The notes beneath the pieces were generated by a model. That model saw only the letters and a list, made by a program, of their open reading frames with translations. It was not told the origin of the DNA and ran no database searches. A stretch of DNA of 32,550 bases from Chrysochromulina tobinii. Lineage: Eukaryota > Haptophyta > Prymnesiales > Chrysochromulinaceae. This document shows, piece by piece, positions 1 through 9,864 of the stretch. Location of the stretch: contig JWZX01003024.1 of the NCBI GenBank assembly GCA_001275005.1, positions 1 through 32,550 of the forward strand, read 5' to 3'. Position 1 is the first letter of the stretch. Each line of letters starts with the position of its first letter. The position numbers and the translations under genes are program-made.

Positions 1-595
1 GGCCGAACGGCAACGCGCGCGGCGCGGCCGCGCGCGCGCGCGCGCCGCGCCGCGCAATATATTTTCATTCAAGTCCCAGAGTTACCGTACGTAACCAGCT
101 AACCACACATGAAATAACGGACCGATCATCATGACACGACGACAGGCTGAACGTATGCGCTCCTAGTGCCTACACCTCCCGGGTTTCGCATCCCACGCAC
201 CGCACGTGACCGCCCGGAGCGCGGGGGCGGGCCGGGCCGCTCGTGGCACCGCTGCCGGGCTTGCGGGCCTTGCGGGGGGCGGAGGAGGGGCGATCCGAGC
301 GAGGTGCGGCCGGCATTCACACGAAGATCTCTCTTATTGCGATGGCCGAGTATCATACAACATGAACTATTACCATCTAGACACTTAATGCTATGATCGG
401 AACGGATTTCACCTTGCGCTAACCCCGCGCTCTCTGCTGCCGGCATGCCACGCCACGGCCTTCTGGCCCACTGCGCAAGGTGTGTTGACGACTGTGAGAC
501 CTCTCCCTCTCGCTCACACGCCGTCAACGGTCTAGGGGACGCGCCTCTCCTTTGCGACCAAACGGGAGTTGCGAGCAAAGCAAGGCAGCTCCCGC
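1..595. other. Intergenic left edge, no gene recognised
   Basis: No reading frame here resembles a known protein. Positions about 18-56 are almost pure CG/GC dinucleotide low-complexity sequence, followed by a short AT-rich stretch. The rest lies downstream of the SufC stop codon and probably includes that gene's 3' untranslated region. The open frames are arginine-, proline- and glycine-rich, as expected from GC-rich noncoding DNA. Confidence 0.6.
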
Positions 596-1235
596 TCAGC
601 TCAGTGCTGGCTGCTGCTCCTTGGTGATGCCCAGGAATGCATAACCCTCAGCCTCAAGCTCGAGAGCGAGCTCGGGACCACCGCTACGCACAATTCGGCC
701 CTGGTACATGATGTGCACGAAGTCGGGCTTGACGTAGTCGAGCAAACGCTGATAGTGCGTTATGAGGATCATTGCGTTTTTCTCGCTCCTGCAAGCGTTG
801 ACGCCGGCCGCAACGGTCTTGAGCGCATCAATGTCAAGACCGGAGTCGGTCTCGTCGAGGATGGCAAGCTCGGGTTCGAGCAGCGCCATCTGCAGGATCT
901 CGTTACGCTTCTTCTCACCCCCTGAGAAGCCGCTGTTGACGTCGCGGCCAAGGAAGTCTGGGCTCATTGAGACCATCTCCATCTTCTCCGAGAGCACGCC
1001 GAGGAACTCGAGCGGATCGTACTCGTCGAGCCCGAGCGCTCCACGCCGCTTGTTGACGGCAAGGCGAAGGAAGTCGTTGTTTGACACGCCGGGGATCTCG
1101 ACTGGGTACTGGAAGGCAAGGAAGATGCCCTGCTGCGCGCGCTCCTCGGGTTCCAGCTCAAGCAAGTCCTCGTCATTGCGATAGCGTGCGCAACCGCCCG
1201 TGACCTCATAGCTCGGATGTCCGACGAGCACCTTG

Positions 1236-1279
<44 letters not shown>

Positions 1280-1483
1280 CACCTCGCCGCGGCGCACGAT
1301 GAGGTCGACGCCTTTCAGGATCGGCGTGTCCGCCACAGTCGCGCGCAGTCCGGAAACGACTAGCAGCGGAGGTGCGTCGGCAGCAGCCATGGCCACCGCG
1401 CAACCGATGCGAGCGGCACACGAAGGCGCCGGCGCTCTGAGCATGGTGAAGCCGAGCGCGGCCACGCAAAAGGACGGAGTCAT
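596..1483 (-). CDS. sufC: SufC-type ABC ATPase, iron-sulfur cluster assembly, probably plastid targeted
   Basis: This is the cytosolic-type ABC ATPase SufC of the SufBCD scaffold, which hydrolyses ATP to drive Fe-S cluster assembly. The frame is 295 residues. Walker A (GPNGSGKS) is at about 73-80, the signature FSGGEKKR at about 186-193, Walker B (LAILDE) at 206-211 and the switch histidine (ITHY) near 243. [10 protein letters not shown] and the [10 protein letters not shown] stretch are typical of SufC rather than other ABC ATPases. Homology to bacterial SufC (about 250 residues) begins near residue 38. The preceding alanine-rich, positively charged extension (ALGF at 10-13) looks like an organelle presequence, though its hydrophobic part is short. 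An in-frame stop lies just upstream of the ATG, so the start is secure. No intron is needed. The gene is divergent from the myosin gene. Family identity is near certain; plastid location is inferred. Confidence 0.95.
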
Positions 1484-1927
1484 AATCCTCGGAGGTTGCT
1501 ACGTGATGTGAGATTTAGCAAGTGTCGCAAGTGGAGAAGGACGGTATGAAGACATGTTAAGTGTCGCGTCCCCGTTCATGATCGTTCGTTTCAGGGCCCT
1601 CACGGCCAGACGCAGTCCACCCCTGCACAAGTCTCCGACACAAAATGAACACAAAAGGACGGCTCCAAGCATGCAAGCAAGCAAGCACCACTTGCTACAT
1701 GTACAGCCATTCCACTAGCCAAGACCAGTCCCATGTGTGACCACCAGAGGATGGGAGAACACTTGTGCCGGTACGGTGCGCGTCTGTACGGCATCGTCTC
1801 AAGCGCATCCTCGCGCCGTCCATCCATCCCGAGGGCCGTTTCAACGAGAAGCTTTTCACAGGCGTCGGAAAAGGGAGGAGCGCGACAAGTTTGCCTTTTT
1901 GGACGAAAGCCTCTGAGCGTCGCGGGG
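1484..1927. promoter_or_regulatory. Divergent intergenic region between sufC and myosin
   Basis: These 444 bases separate the two opposed start codons and must contain both promoters and 5' leaders. The myosin frame stays open upstream to an ATG at 1733, so a longer myosin N-terminus is possible. I prefer the ATG at 1928 because the SH3-like domain begins a few residues after it. No TATA box or other named element was identified. Confidence 0.5.
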
Positions 1928-4900
1928 ATGGCGACCACAGTGCTGCGAGGCAAGCAGGTGTGGGTGCGCGATCCCGCCCTTGCAGACGAAGACGTCTTTT
2001 ACAAGGGCAAGGTCATCAGCGAAGACGAAAAGAATGTGCGTAACACACGGCCGGCCGGTGGCCCAACGAGCTGCTTCTGTCCATTCCCGCGGATCTGCGA
2101 CCTGCCATGCCTGCAGCCTGGCAGACAGAATCTTGACCCCGTGTTTTGCGTATCTGGCACAGGTCACCGTCGCATCACTGTCGGACAGCTCCAGCACTCG
2201 AGTCTGGCCCAGGGAGCTCATTCTCGAGGTGCGAGCTCATTCTCGAACGCGTTCAGCGTTGCCGCAATGCTCCCCTGTGCAAGAAAAGCACGTGTGAGGG
2301 CTGCGAGTGACGCCGATGCTGCCCTCGCTGCTGCTAGAGCTGCAGCTGCAACAGCAGCATCGGAAGGATCAGCAGCAGCTGCGGCGGCAGCATCGGCAGT
2401 GTGGCAGCAACTGTAGCGGCGGTCAGTGCGGCAGCAACTCTCGCAGTGGTTGCACCCACGGTTGCTCCCTCGGTCGGTTGCACCCTCTGTTGCAGCCACA
2501 ACCGCGGCGCACGCCGAGCAACCGACCCAGATGCTGGCCGCGCGCATCGCGTGCACACCCCATGGTGCTCACTGCATGGGTGCTGCGCGTTCGCTTCTTT
2601 CGCGCAGTGCACCTTGAACGATGAGGACAAAAAGGATCACTGCAACCTGGACGTGCTGAACTCTGCGACGCTCGTCGAGAATGCAAGGGCACGCTTTCAG
2701 AAAGATAAGATTTATACTTACATCTCGCAGCTGCTGCTTGCCATCAACCCGTTCAAGTATATTGAGGAATTGTACTCCGAGCAAGCGAAGGAGGTCTACA
2801 GGGGCGCGAACTGGACGCAGCTGGAGCCTCACACCTATGCGATCGCCGAGATGTCTTTCCAATCGATGACGATTCACAACCAGTCGCAGTCGCTGCTCGT
2901 CTCGGGCGAGTCAGGCGCCGGGAAGACGGAGACAAACAAGCAGCTTATGGACTACATTATTTGGCGTGCTGGCGTGCCCGCCGGGAGTGCTCTAGCGGCT
3001 AGCAACAAGGCGTCGCTCGACAAGCGCATCATGGATACCAACCCGGTGCTCGAGGCTTTTGGCAATGCCAAGTCGATCCGGAACAACAACTCGTCGCGCT
3101 TCGGCAAGTACATCAACCTCAAGTTTAGCAAGGAGTGGAGGGTGATGGGCGCAGAGGTGCGCACCTTCTTGCTCGAGAAATCGCGGGTGACGAACGCGAG
3201 CCTGGCGCGTGAGCGCTCCTACCACATTTTCTACCAGCTCCTCCGCGGCTCCCAGTTCGACGGCAAAGGTTGCGCTCAACTGAAGGGAAAGGGGCCCCTG
3301 GACTTTATGTACACCTCGCTCAGTGGAACAAATTGGGTCGACGCGATCGACGACGTCGAGGATTTCCATGAATTTCATCGGGCGATGCCTAACTGCGGTC
3401 TCAATGATGAGGAACATCAAGAGGTCTACAACGTGCTGGGCGCGTTGCTGCACATCAGCAACGTGAAGTACGAGGCAGCAGGCAACGACACGATTCGCAT
3501 CCAGCCAGGGGCCTCGGCGGACCTGAAAACTGCCGAGCGGCTTCTCGGCATCACCCCGATCGGCCAGCTCCTCGTCGAGAAGGTCGTGAAGTCGCCGCGC
3601 TCGAACAACGAGTATCACATCGCGCTCGACATGGGCGCTGCGATTTCGCAGCGCGACGCCCTCGTCAAGCACCTGTACCAAATGCTCTTCGCACTGATCG
3701 TCCAGAAGATCAACACGCAGATCCAAGTGGAGAGGGACTTCCACCGCTTCATCGGTTTGCTGGACGTCTTCGGCTTCGAGGTGTTCCAAACCAATTCCTT
3801 CGAGCAGCTGTGCATCAACTACGCCAACGAGCGCCTACACAACTTCTTCCTGATGCGCGTGTTTGAAGTCGAGATCGAGCTCTACCGCATGCAAAACCTG
3901 CAGGTGCCCGTGCTCACCTACCCGGACAACAGCAAGGTCATCGAGCTCCTCGAAAAGTCTCCGACAGGCATCTTCCCGGTGCTCGACGCGCAATGCAAGA
4001 CGCCCAAGGCGACCGACAAAACGTTCAACGCTGCCATCTGCAAGCAGCACGCGAGCCACCAGCACTTCAGCACTCTATCGGGCTCAAAGATGAAGATGAG
4101 CGGCGTGAGCGATGAAGACGTGTTCGTCATTCACCATTTCGCGGGCGATGTGTGCTATTCGTCTGCAAGCTTCCTCGAAAAGAACACGGACAGCCTCTCT
4201 GCGCAGTTCGAGGGCATCCTCTTGAAGAGCACGTCGTCTGTCGTTGTGCAGATGGTCGAAGGCGCCAAGCTTGGGCCGAAAGCCCCCGATAATCCGGGCG
4301 ATCAGAGCGCCCGCGGCAAAAAGGGGCTCGAGCCTGGCCAGATGTCGGCGCGAGGGGAGGCGGGTGCAATGTCGCATCGCGGCAAGAAGCCCGGCAAGGG
4401 CGGCAAGGAGGAGGGCGACGGAAAGAAAGCGTCGGGCTCGGTGAGCAAGACGTTCCTGCTTGGTCTGAAGCAGCTGATGCGCGAGATTGCCACTACGCAC
4501 CCGTTTTTCATTCGGTGCATCAAACCCAACCAGAAACTCGTGCCAAAGGAGTTCCACGTGTCGATGGTGCTTAGCCAGATGGAACGCTCCGGCACCATTG
4601 AATGCGTGAAGCTGATGCAGCAGGGCTACCCGAGCCGCGCGCCTTACGCCGACCTGATGACGCGTTTCAAGAACGCGCTGCCTGAGTTCATGATGACATT
4701 GAATCCCGGGCAGTTCGTTGAGCTGCTGCTTCTTGCGTGCAACTGCGACCAGAACGACTACCAGCTCGGGCAGGACATGGTCTTCTTCCGCTCCAACAAG
4801 GGTGGTCTGCTGCAGGAGCTGATGATGATGCGCAAGGATCTGGTCGCCTCGCGGATCGTCTCCAACGGCTTGGCCAAAGGCTACAATGATGACCCCGACT

Positions 4901-6222
4901 ACGGCCAGGCGTTCAAAGAGTTGCAGGCGTTTGTCGCCATGCGTATGAGAAAGCGGAAGGAGGCGCGCGAGCTGTTCGAGAGCGCGGTGATGGCAGCGAT
5001 ACAGATGCAGAAGTGGGTCAGGTGGGGCGAGGCCAAGACGTTGCAGCGCTCTGCTGCCGCGACGCACATGCAAACGGTCCGGCGCGGCAGAGCAGCGAGG
5101 CTTCAGGCGGCGGAGCTGCGCAGGATCGCTGAGGAGAAGCGGCTGGCGGAAGAGGCTGCACGCAAGGCCGCCGAGGAGGCGCGCTTGGCCGCTGAGGCGG
5201 CAGCGGTGGCGGAAGCAGCGGAGAGAGAGCGCTTGCGAATCGAGGCCGAGCGGCTGGCGGAAGAGGCGAGAATCGCGGAAGCAGCCAGAATCGAGGCCGA
5301 GCGCCAGGAGGCGGCAGCGAAGAAAGAGGCGGAGGAACGGGAGGCGCGCATCGCGGAGGAGAAGAGAATCGCTGACGAAATAGAGGCAAAGAGGAGACAG
5401 GAGGAGCAAGTGGCAGCGCAGCAAGAGGCGGCGCAAGACGCCCTCGACGACCAGGACGACGAGGCCGACCAGGACCACAACAAGTGGTTCGTCCAGATAC
5501 CCGGGAAGCGTGGTGGGTCCAAGGAAGTGCATCGCCATCTGATGTGCAAGGGTGTCGAGTGGGGCTTCCAGTACCACAACTTCTACGGCGACTGGGAGCT
5601 TGATACGACGCAGGAGCTTTGCAACGACCGGCCTCACTATATTCACAATACCATGTACGGCGGGCACGCGCACTTGTTTCACACGATCGACCCGCACTAT
5701 CACGTGCCGCGCTGGGTGATTGGGCCTTCGCCGGGCAACGAGAACGGATGGGCCTTCTGCGAGTCGGATGCGTTGACGCCGCATGAAGTGAAGGCGACGT
5801 GGATCTCGTGGGATGGCTTCGAGTGGCATTCGTGCAAGTCATTCCGGTATGAGCCCAAGGAGCACGAGATGGACGGCTTCTCGGATGAGGAGGACTTTGA
5901 GGAGGGCGATGATCATGATCTGTACGATGAGAATCAGTTTGGCATGAAGGATGGGTTCGAGACCAACTCGAAAGTCAACAAGGTCGCGCTGACGTCGAGC
6001 GAATATGAGCACATGATGACCAATCGGGAAGCTAAGGCAGACCCGAAGGAGGAGGCGCCTTCAAAGGTGCAGACCGTGGTGGAAGATGATGCGGAGGTGG
6101 AGGATAATACTGCCCCGGGGAGTGGCAGGGATGAGGACAGCAGCAGGGAGGATGGCAAGAAAGGCAAGAAGGGCAAGAAGGGCAAGGACGGCAAGAAGGA
6201 GAAAGGCAAGAAGTCGAAGTGA
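1928..6222 (+). CDS. Myosin heavy chain with charged helix and protist-type C-terminal domain
   Basis: This is an actin-based motor, reconstructed as three exons: 1928-2035, 2163-2228 and 2608-6222, all phase 0, giving 1262 residues. Donors are GTGCGT and GTGCGA; acceptors end CACAG and CGCAG. Exons 1-2 encode an SH3-like N-terminal domain (KQVWVRD near residue 9, then TRVWPRELI). The motor follows: P-loop GESGAGKT at 158-165, switch I NNNSSRFGK at 217-225, switch II DVFGFE at 444-449, a glycine/lysine-rich loop 2 at about 608-670, and FFIRCIKPN near 692. One or two IQ-like motifs lie at about 852-890. A strongly charged Ala/Glu/Arg helix (about 890-1003) precedes a Trp/His-rich domain at about 1017-1145, which resembles a repeat I associate with protist proteins. 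An acidic segment and a lysine-rich tail end the protein. No myosin class is assigned. The motor identity is certain; the exon structure is inferred from protein continuity. Confidence 0.95.
2214..2246 (+). repeat. 19-base-period partial duplication across a myosin splice donor
   Basis: The 14-base word GAGCTCATTCTCGA occurs at 2214-2227 and again at 2233-2246. The first copy ends exon 2 and leads into the GTGCGA donor at 2229. The second lies inside intron 2 and lacks a GT at the equivalent place. Intron 2 further downstream (about 2320-2440) is rich in GCA/GCT/CAG triplets. Confidence 0.8.
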
Positions 6223-6332
6223 AACGGGCGCGCCTGACTGCCCGCGTGGCTTTGTGAAACGCGATTGTGTGGCAATGGTCTTGCGGCGATCGCGACTTAG
6301 CGACGACGGAGCGCAGACTTAGCTGCGCACCG

Positions 6333-6426
6333 CTGGGAAGCTCAGGGGCTACTCCCACAGCCTGAGCTTCCCACAGCCTGAGCTTCCCGCAGCCCTGAGC
6401 TTCCCACAGGGGCTACTCCCACAGCC
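6333..6426 (+). repeat. Repeat and hairpin cluster downstream of myosin
   Basis: A perfect 20-base direct repeat occupies 6343-6362 and 6407-6426. Between and partly within the copies are three near-identical units of 16-17 bases, each containing CTGAGCTTCCC, at 6361-6376, 6377-6392 and 6393-6409. GGGAAGCTCAGG at 6335-6346 is the exact reverse complement of CCTGAGCTTCCC at 6361-6372, so a 12-base stem with a 14-base loop can form. It lies 110-200 bases after the myosin stop, probably in or near the 3' untranslated region. Confidence 0.85.
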
Positions 6427-6939
6427 GACCCGATCGAGCCCGATGAATGTGCGCATGGTGTCGTTTGCCTGAGTGTGTGATGTGTGAGCTTGCCTGTGCG
6501 TGTGGATGGTGTGCGTTGCAGCATGTTTCAGGTCCTCGGAGGTGACGACGCGGAGCGGGGCAGTGTGATTTCTCGCCTCTGACGCCCAAGCTTCAGCGCG
6601 GACGGAGTGGGCGTGCGGAGTGGCGGTTGTCAGCCGTGTGCATGGCCTTAACCCGCGGAACCGCATTGTTGCACCGCGTATTGTGGCGTACTTATCGGAC
6701 CCTTCGGTCCGCCTCGTGTGTCGACGGTCTCGCTGTGTGCGTGCGGCCGTGTGGCGTTGGCGCGGCGCGCGGCGGATATGCCGTGCGTCGCGTGCGGGAG
6801 GGCGGCAGGTGGCCGGGCCGGTGGCGCTCTCAAAACCGTACAAACTCTCGTCTAAATTATATCGCCATCATCGCCGAACCATCACGCCGCGTGTGGCACT
6901 CTGACGGTGACGCGGTGACGCTGACGGGCCCCGCCGGCC

Positions 6940-7090
6940 GGTCCCGCGGGAGGCGGGACCGCCGGACTCGTCCGGCGGCGCCGCCAAACTCAACGCGCAC
7001 TCCGCACTCGCCACGGCCCCGGGGCGGCGTGTGCCTCCGCGGCGGCGTAGCGCGCAATTGCCGCAATGGCGCAATTGGAGAATTGCGCCA
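6940..7090. repeat. Cluster of perfect inverted repeats
   Basis: Four perfect dyads lie close together. GGTCCCGC/GCGGGACC (6940-6947 and 6953-6960) has a five-base loop. It is directly followed by GCCGGA/TCCGGC (6961-6966 and 6971-6976) with loop CTCG. A ten-base palindrome GCCCCGGGGC is at 7016-7025. TGGCGCAATT/AATTGCGCCA (7067-7076 and 7081-7090) has loop GGAG. The last contains AATT blocks and is unlikely to come from GC bias alone. It could be a structured RNA, the remains of a small mobile element or a protein-binding region; the sequence does not decide. Confidence 0.7.
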
Positions 7091-7718
7091 TCAATGCGGG
7101 CCGGCGCGGATGAATACGAATTCGCTATTCGGAATTGCCGCGTTACGTTCGCTTACGTGGACGACGTGCGCGGACGCCCCGGCGCGCGGCGGGCGGAGAC
7201 CGGAGTACCGGAGTTTGCAGTTTGGCCCTCCTGTGGCGAGTTGTTCGTTGAGACCGTTCCGGGCTTTCTATACCGTTATAGAGTCCCGAGTTGAACTTCC
7301 GCGCGACACACAGACACTTCTCAACGCGTCCCACAAATCGAGCGACGCCGCCCGGGAGGCCGGGTCCAGCCAGGCCTCGCCGGCGGAAGCCGAGCGGCAC
7401 GGTTCTCGCTCTGACAAGGGTATGGCGTGCTGCGACATCTCGCATGCAAGAGCGAACGGCAATCGCGCCTATGCCACCGCTCCCGCGCGCATCAAAGTGC
7501 ATCTTTCAGCTTTCAGCTGGTCCTCTCGCTTGCGCGGGCGAGGGTCCCAGAAGAGCTGACTCCTAGAAGAACTATCGCGCTGCGCTTATGGGTTGACTGA
7601 AGTCCAAACCGTCAGATGATGCAGGCATCGCAGGCATCGCGCTATCAGCTGTGTTGAGCGGTGCAGCTTCTCTGATGATGCGCGATCTACGGCGCGAGCA
7701 CGGTCGAGCAGAGCAGAG

Positions 7719-8249
7719 TCAGCGAACGGGAAAAGCAAGCACGGGTGGATTGGGTTCTCGCGCCGCGAGGAGAGTGATAGCGCGCCGCGAGGCGCCAGTG
7801 TTCGTGTGGTGGTACGCGACGCACGTGTGCACGAACCCTACGATGGCCAAGATGATGGCCGCAACGTTGTTGACGCCGAAGGGGCCGACCCCTGTGCCTG
7901 TTGGAGTCATGAAGCAAACCAGCAAGCCGACACCCAGATAGAAAGCGCCCTTGCCCCGCTGCAACGTCAGGAACTTGAGGTAAGCGTCGATCCAACGGTA
8001 GAACTTCGAGATAGATTTCGTCTTGTCCTTGATCTCGACGGTTAGCACGATCAGACCAAAAATCACAGCGTAGATCGAGCCAACAAAGTAGACAAATCCG
8101 CCACCCAGGATCAATGTAAAGATGCTGCCCCATACGCCAGCGAAGATGAGAAAGGCGCCCGCAAAGAGCGAAAGAACCTTGAGCAGCACTCGCGCCTGTG
8201 CAGAGGTGGGCTGCGTGAAGGCCGCCCGAAGGTCGCGAAGCGCTGACAT
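7719..8249 (-). CDS. COPI-associated / TVP15-like Golgi membrane protein
   Basis: This is a 176-residue integral membrane protein with four hydrophobic segments, at about residues 22-44, 46-72, 98-117 and 125-147. Length, spacing and motifs such as the Gly-rich second segment and a KGAFYLGVGLL third segment match the COPI-associated protein family, which includes yeast Tvp15 of late Golgi vesicles. From family knowledge a role in Golgi or vesicle membranes is likely; the molecular activity is not known. The start is the ATG directly before the conserved SALRDL stretch. The frame stays open further upstream, but only from non-ATG codons. The gene is convergent with myosin and divergent from thioredoxin. 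Family assignment rests on topology and recalled similarity, so it is good but not certain. Confidence 0.75.
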   Translation of the reverse strand: MSALRDLRAAFTQPTSAQARVLLKVLSLFAGAFLIFAGVWGSIFTLILGGGFVYFVGSIYAVIFGLIVLTVEIKDKTKSISKFYRWIDAYLKFLTLQRGKGAFYLGVGLLVCFMTPTGTGVGPFGVNNVAAIILAIVGFVHTCVAYHHTNTGASRRAITLLAAREPNPPVLAFPVR

Positions 8250-8599
8250 ATTCCCTCGCGCGTTTCCAGTGCCTTGAGGCAGGTCCTGTTCCGGACACAA
8301 GTGCAAGTTCCGTTTTCTAGTTCGATTCAAAAAGTCATCAGAACGAAAGGTGTTAGGTGAGCAAGTCAAGTCAAGTCAATTGACTTGGAGCATGTCCATG
8401 TCTGAAACAGCTTGCGCTCATCTCTGGATTGCGCGTACCCGCGCAACAAGGAGTGACGCGTCCGCCGCGCGTCTGTAGACGATTTGTACGAATAGAGAGT
8501 TATCACGCAGCAACTGCGGTGGGGCCACTGCTCCGTTGCACCTCAAACATGGCAAAGTACTTTCTTCATTCATATATCTGAGGGGAGGCAGATTTTTCT
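8250..8599. promoter_or_regulatory. Divergent promoter region, TVP15-like / thioredoxin, with palindrome
   Basis: These 350 bases separate two opposed start codons. At 8372-8387 there is a perfect 16-base palindrome, CAAGTCAATTGACTTG. The left half overlaps a threefold tandem CAAGT (8362-8376). Such a dyad is the form expected of a dimeric transcription factor site, but no factor is recognised. Confidence 0.55.
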
Positions 8600-9339
8600 A
8601 TGAGCCGCTGCTTGCTCCTTGTCGCGCTGCTCGGGTGCGCGGACGCGTTTCGACCCGTGCTGGCCGCTGGGCCACGCAGCGCAAGCCTGCTCCTGCAGCA
8701 GCGGGCGCGCTCGAGCCCACCCGTCGCGGTGGTGGTTGACATCTCGTCGACTGAGGAGTTCGAAAAGGCATTGGATGAGGCGGGACCGGCGCTGGTTGTG
8801 GTCGACTACTCAACCTCGTGGTGCGGACCTTGCAAGATCATCGCCCCTAAATTTGACGAGTTCAGCGAGCAGTACAAAAGCGTGACCTTCCTCAAGGTGT
8901 GCATGGCGCTTGCCACCCAGCTTGTGAAGCAGACGCTCCGCCCCCCGCCGCACGCGGCGGTTGCCCACTGGCTGCTGCGTCCCTTTTGGATCATGCGCAG
9001 GTCATGGGCGACAGCAGCCCGGCCGCTGACAAGCTGATGCGCAGCCAGGGCGTCCGTGCGCTGCCGTCATTCCACTTTGTGCGCGCCATTCCTGCCCAGA
9101 TCGAACTCCCCTTGCGGAGCCGCATGATGCCGAGGCTTTTGAGGGCCGCAAAGCCGAAGCCGCTCCGCCGGCGGCGTCCCTCGAACCTTCCCCGTGTGGC
9201 CGCCGGCGGCATCCCAACTAACCCTCGTGCGGCCACGTGCGCTTGCCTGCAAATGCAGTGGAAGAACAAAGAGCAGATCGAGAGCATCAGCGGGGCGAAG
9301 ACACAGGCGCTGCAAGATGCGATCGAGGCGAACATGTAA
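8600..9339 (+). CDS. Thioredoxin with bipartite plastid presequence
   Basis: A small disulfide reductase, reconstructed as exons 8600-8896, 9001-9078 and 9259-9339, all phase 0, giving 151 residues. Intron donors are GTGTGC and GTGCGC; acceptors end GCGCAG and ATGCAG. The active site WCGPC is at residues 74-78 and the cis-proline (ALPSF) at 121. The joins give FLK-VMGD and FHF-WKNKE, both natural for thioredoxins. Residues 1-17 form a signal peptide ending ADAF, followed by a basic, hydroxylated stretch to about residue 40. This is the bipartite layout used for import into red-derived secondary plastids (the AxAF motif). The protein would act in the stroma, reducing target enzymes. The thioredoxin subtype (m, f, y or other) is not resolved. 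Confidence 0.92.
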
Positions 9340-9864
9340 CATCCTTTCGCGGGTCTCCAATAATTATGGACGACGACGGCGTGCGCTCTCACGCGCGCGC
9401 ATGCATCACACAACAACGCCCGGATGTGACCTCTATACGGGTTTGGGGTTGACCCCGTTGTGCGAACCGGGCAAAACACTGGTCTGAGGTCACTGTGCTT
9501 ATGATTGGAAAGTGTACTCAAGGAGGTAGAGGAGGGATTAATATCTGGATTTGCACACAATCCTCATACCTGGCCTGTGCTGGTGCGCACCGCAGCGCAC
9601 CGCGAGCCTCAGCCTGTGGCTGTGCCAGGTTCTTTACGGGGGGGTCCGGGGAGCGGGGAGGTGGCAGGTGCGCCACCCTGACCCTCTCGTCGACGGTCGT
9701 CTCCAGCGCTGTCCAGTGCGCGAGCTCGCCGCCGCTCGCCGCTCCCGCAAGCCGAGCGTACGTGAACTGTCCCTCCTCCTCGCCCAGCTCCCCTCGTCAC
9801 TTGACTAAACTTCAACTTGAACGAACTTGGTTAGAGTCTTTCGTTTTTGCTGTTCGATCGAAGA
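9340..9864. other. Intergenic, thioredoxin to SHIPPO-repeat gene
   Basis: This stretch lies between two plus-strand genes. It would hold the thioredoxin 3' end and the next promoter. GGGGT-TG-ACCCC near 9446-9457 is a minor dyad. The last 150 bases are pyrimidine-rich, as in many 5' leaders. No gene or RNA was recognised. Confidence 0.5.

Larger units (their letters stand above)
6223..7718. other. 1.5 kb without a recognisable gene, between convergent myosin and TVP15-like genes
   Basis: This stretch lies between the 3' ends of two convergent genes. One plus-strand frame (about 6627-7559) is open, but it is arginine-, glycine- and proline-rich, begins at TTG and resembles nothing known, so I do not call it. 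Structured elements within it are listed separately: a repeat cluster at 6333-6426 and hairpins and palindromes at 6940-7090. Confidence 0.6.

Noticed and set aside
1-60. Possible telomere or Z-DNA element at the CG-rich start
   Set aside because: It has no telomeric repeat unit. Simple CG low complexity at a window edge is not enough for a call.
2229-2607. Myosin reading frame open through most of intron 2, starting at GTG 2401
   Set aside because: The translated sequence is Ala/Ser/Cys low complexity and would separate the SH3-like domain from the motor. GTGCGA...CGCAG splicing in phase 0 restores the myosin N-terminus.
4084-5829. Long minus-strand open frame (581 codons) opposite the myosin exon
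   Set aside because: It mirrors the codon bias of the myosin frame, is Leu/Arg/His-rich and has no motif. The myosin motor on the plus strand is unambiguous.
6627-7559. Plus-strand open frame of 310 codons in the gene-free region
   Set aside because: It starts at TTG, has random-looking Arg/Gly/Pro composition, and runs through the hairpin cluster. No conserved motif.
9079-9258. Thioredoxin exon 2 frame open through intron 2
   Set aside because: The intervening residues are Arg/Pro-rich and absent from thioredoxins. Splicing gives FHF-WKNKE, the expected sequence.
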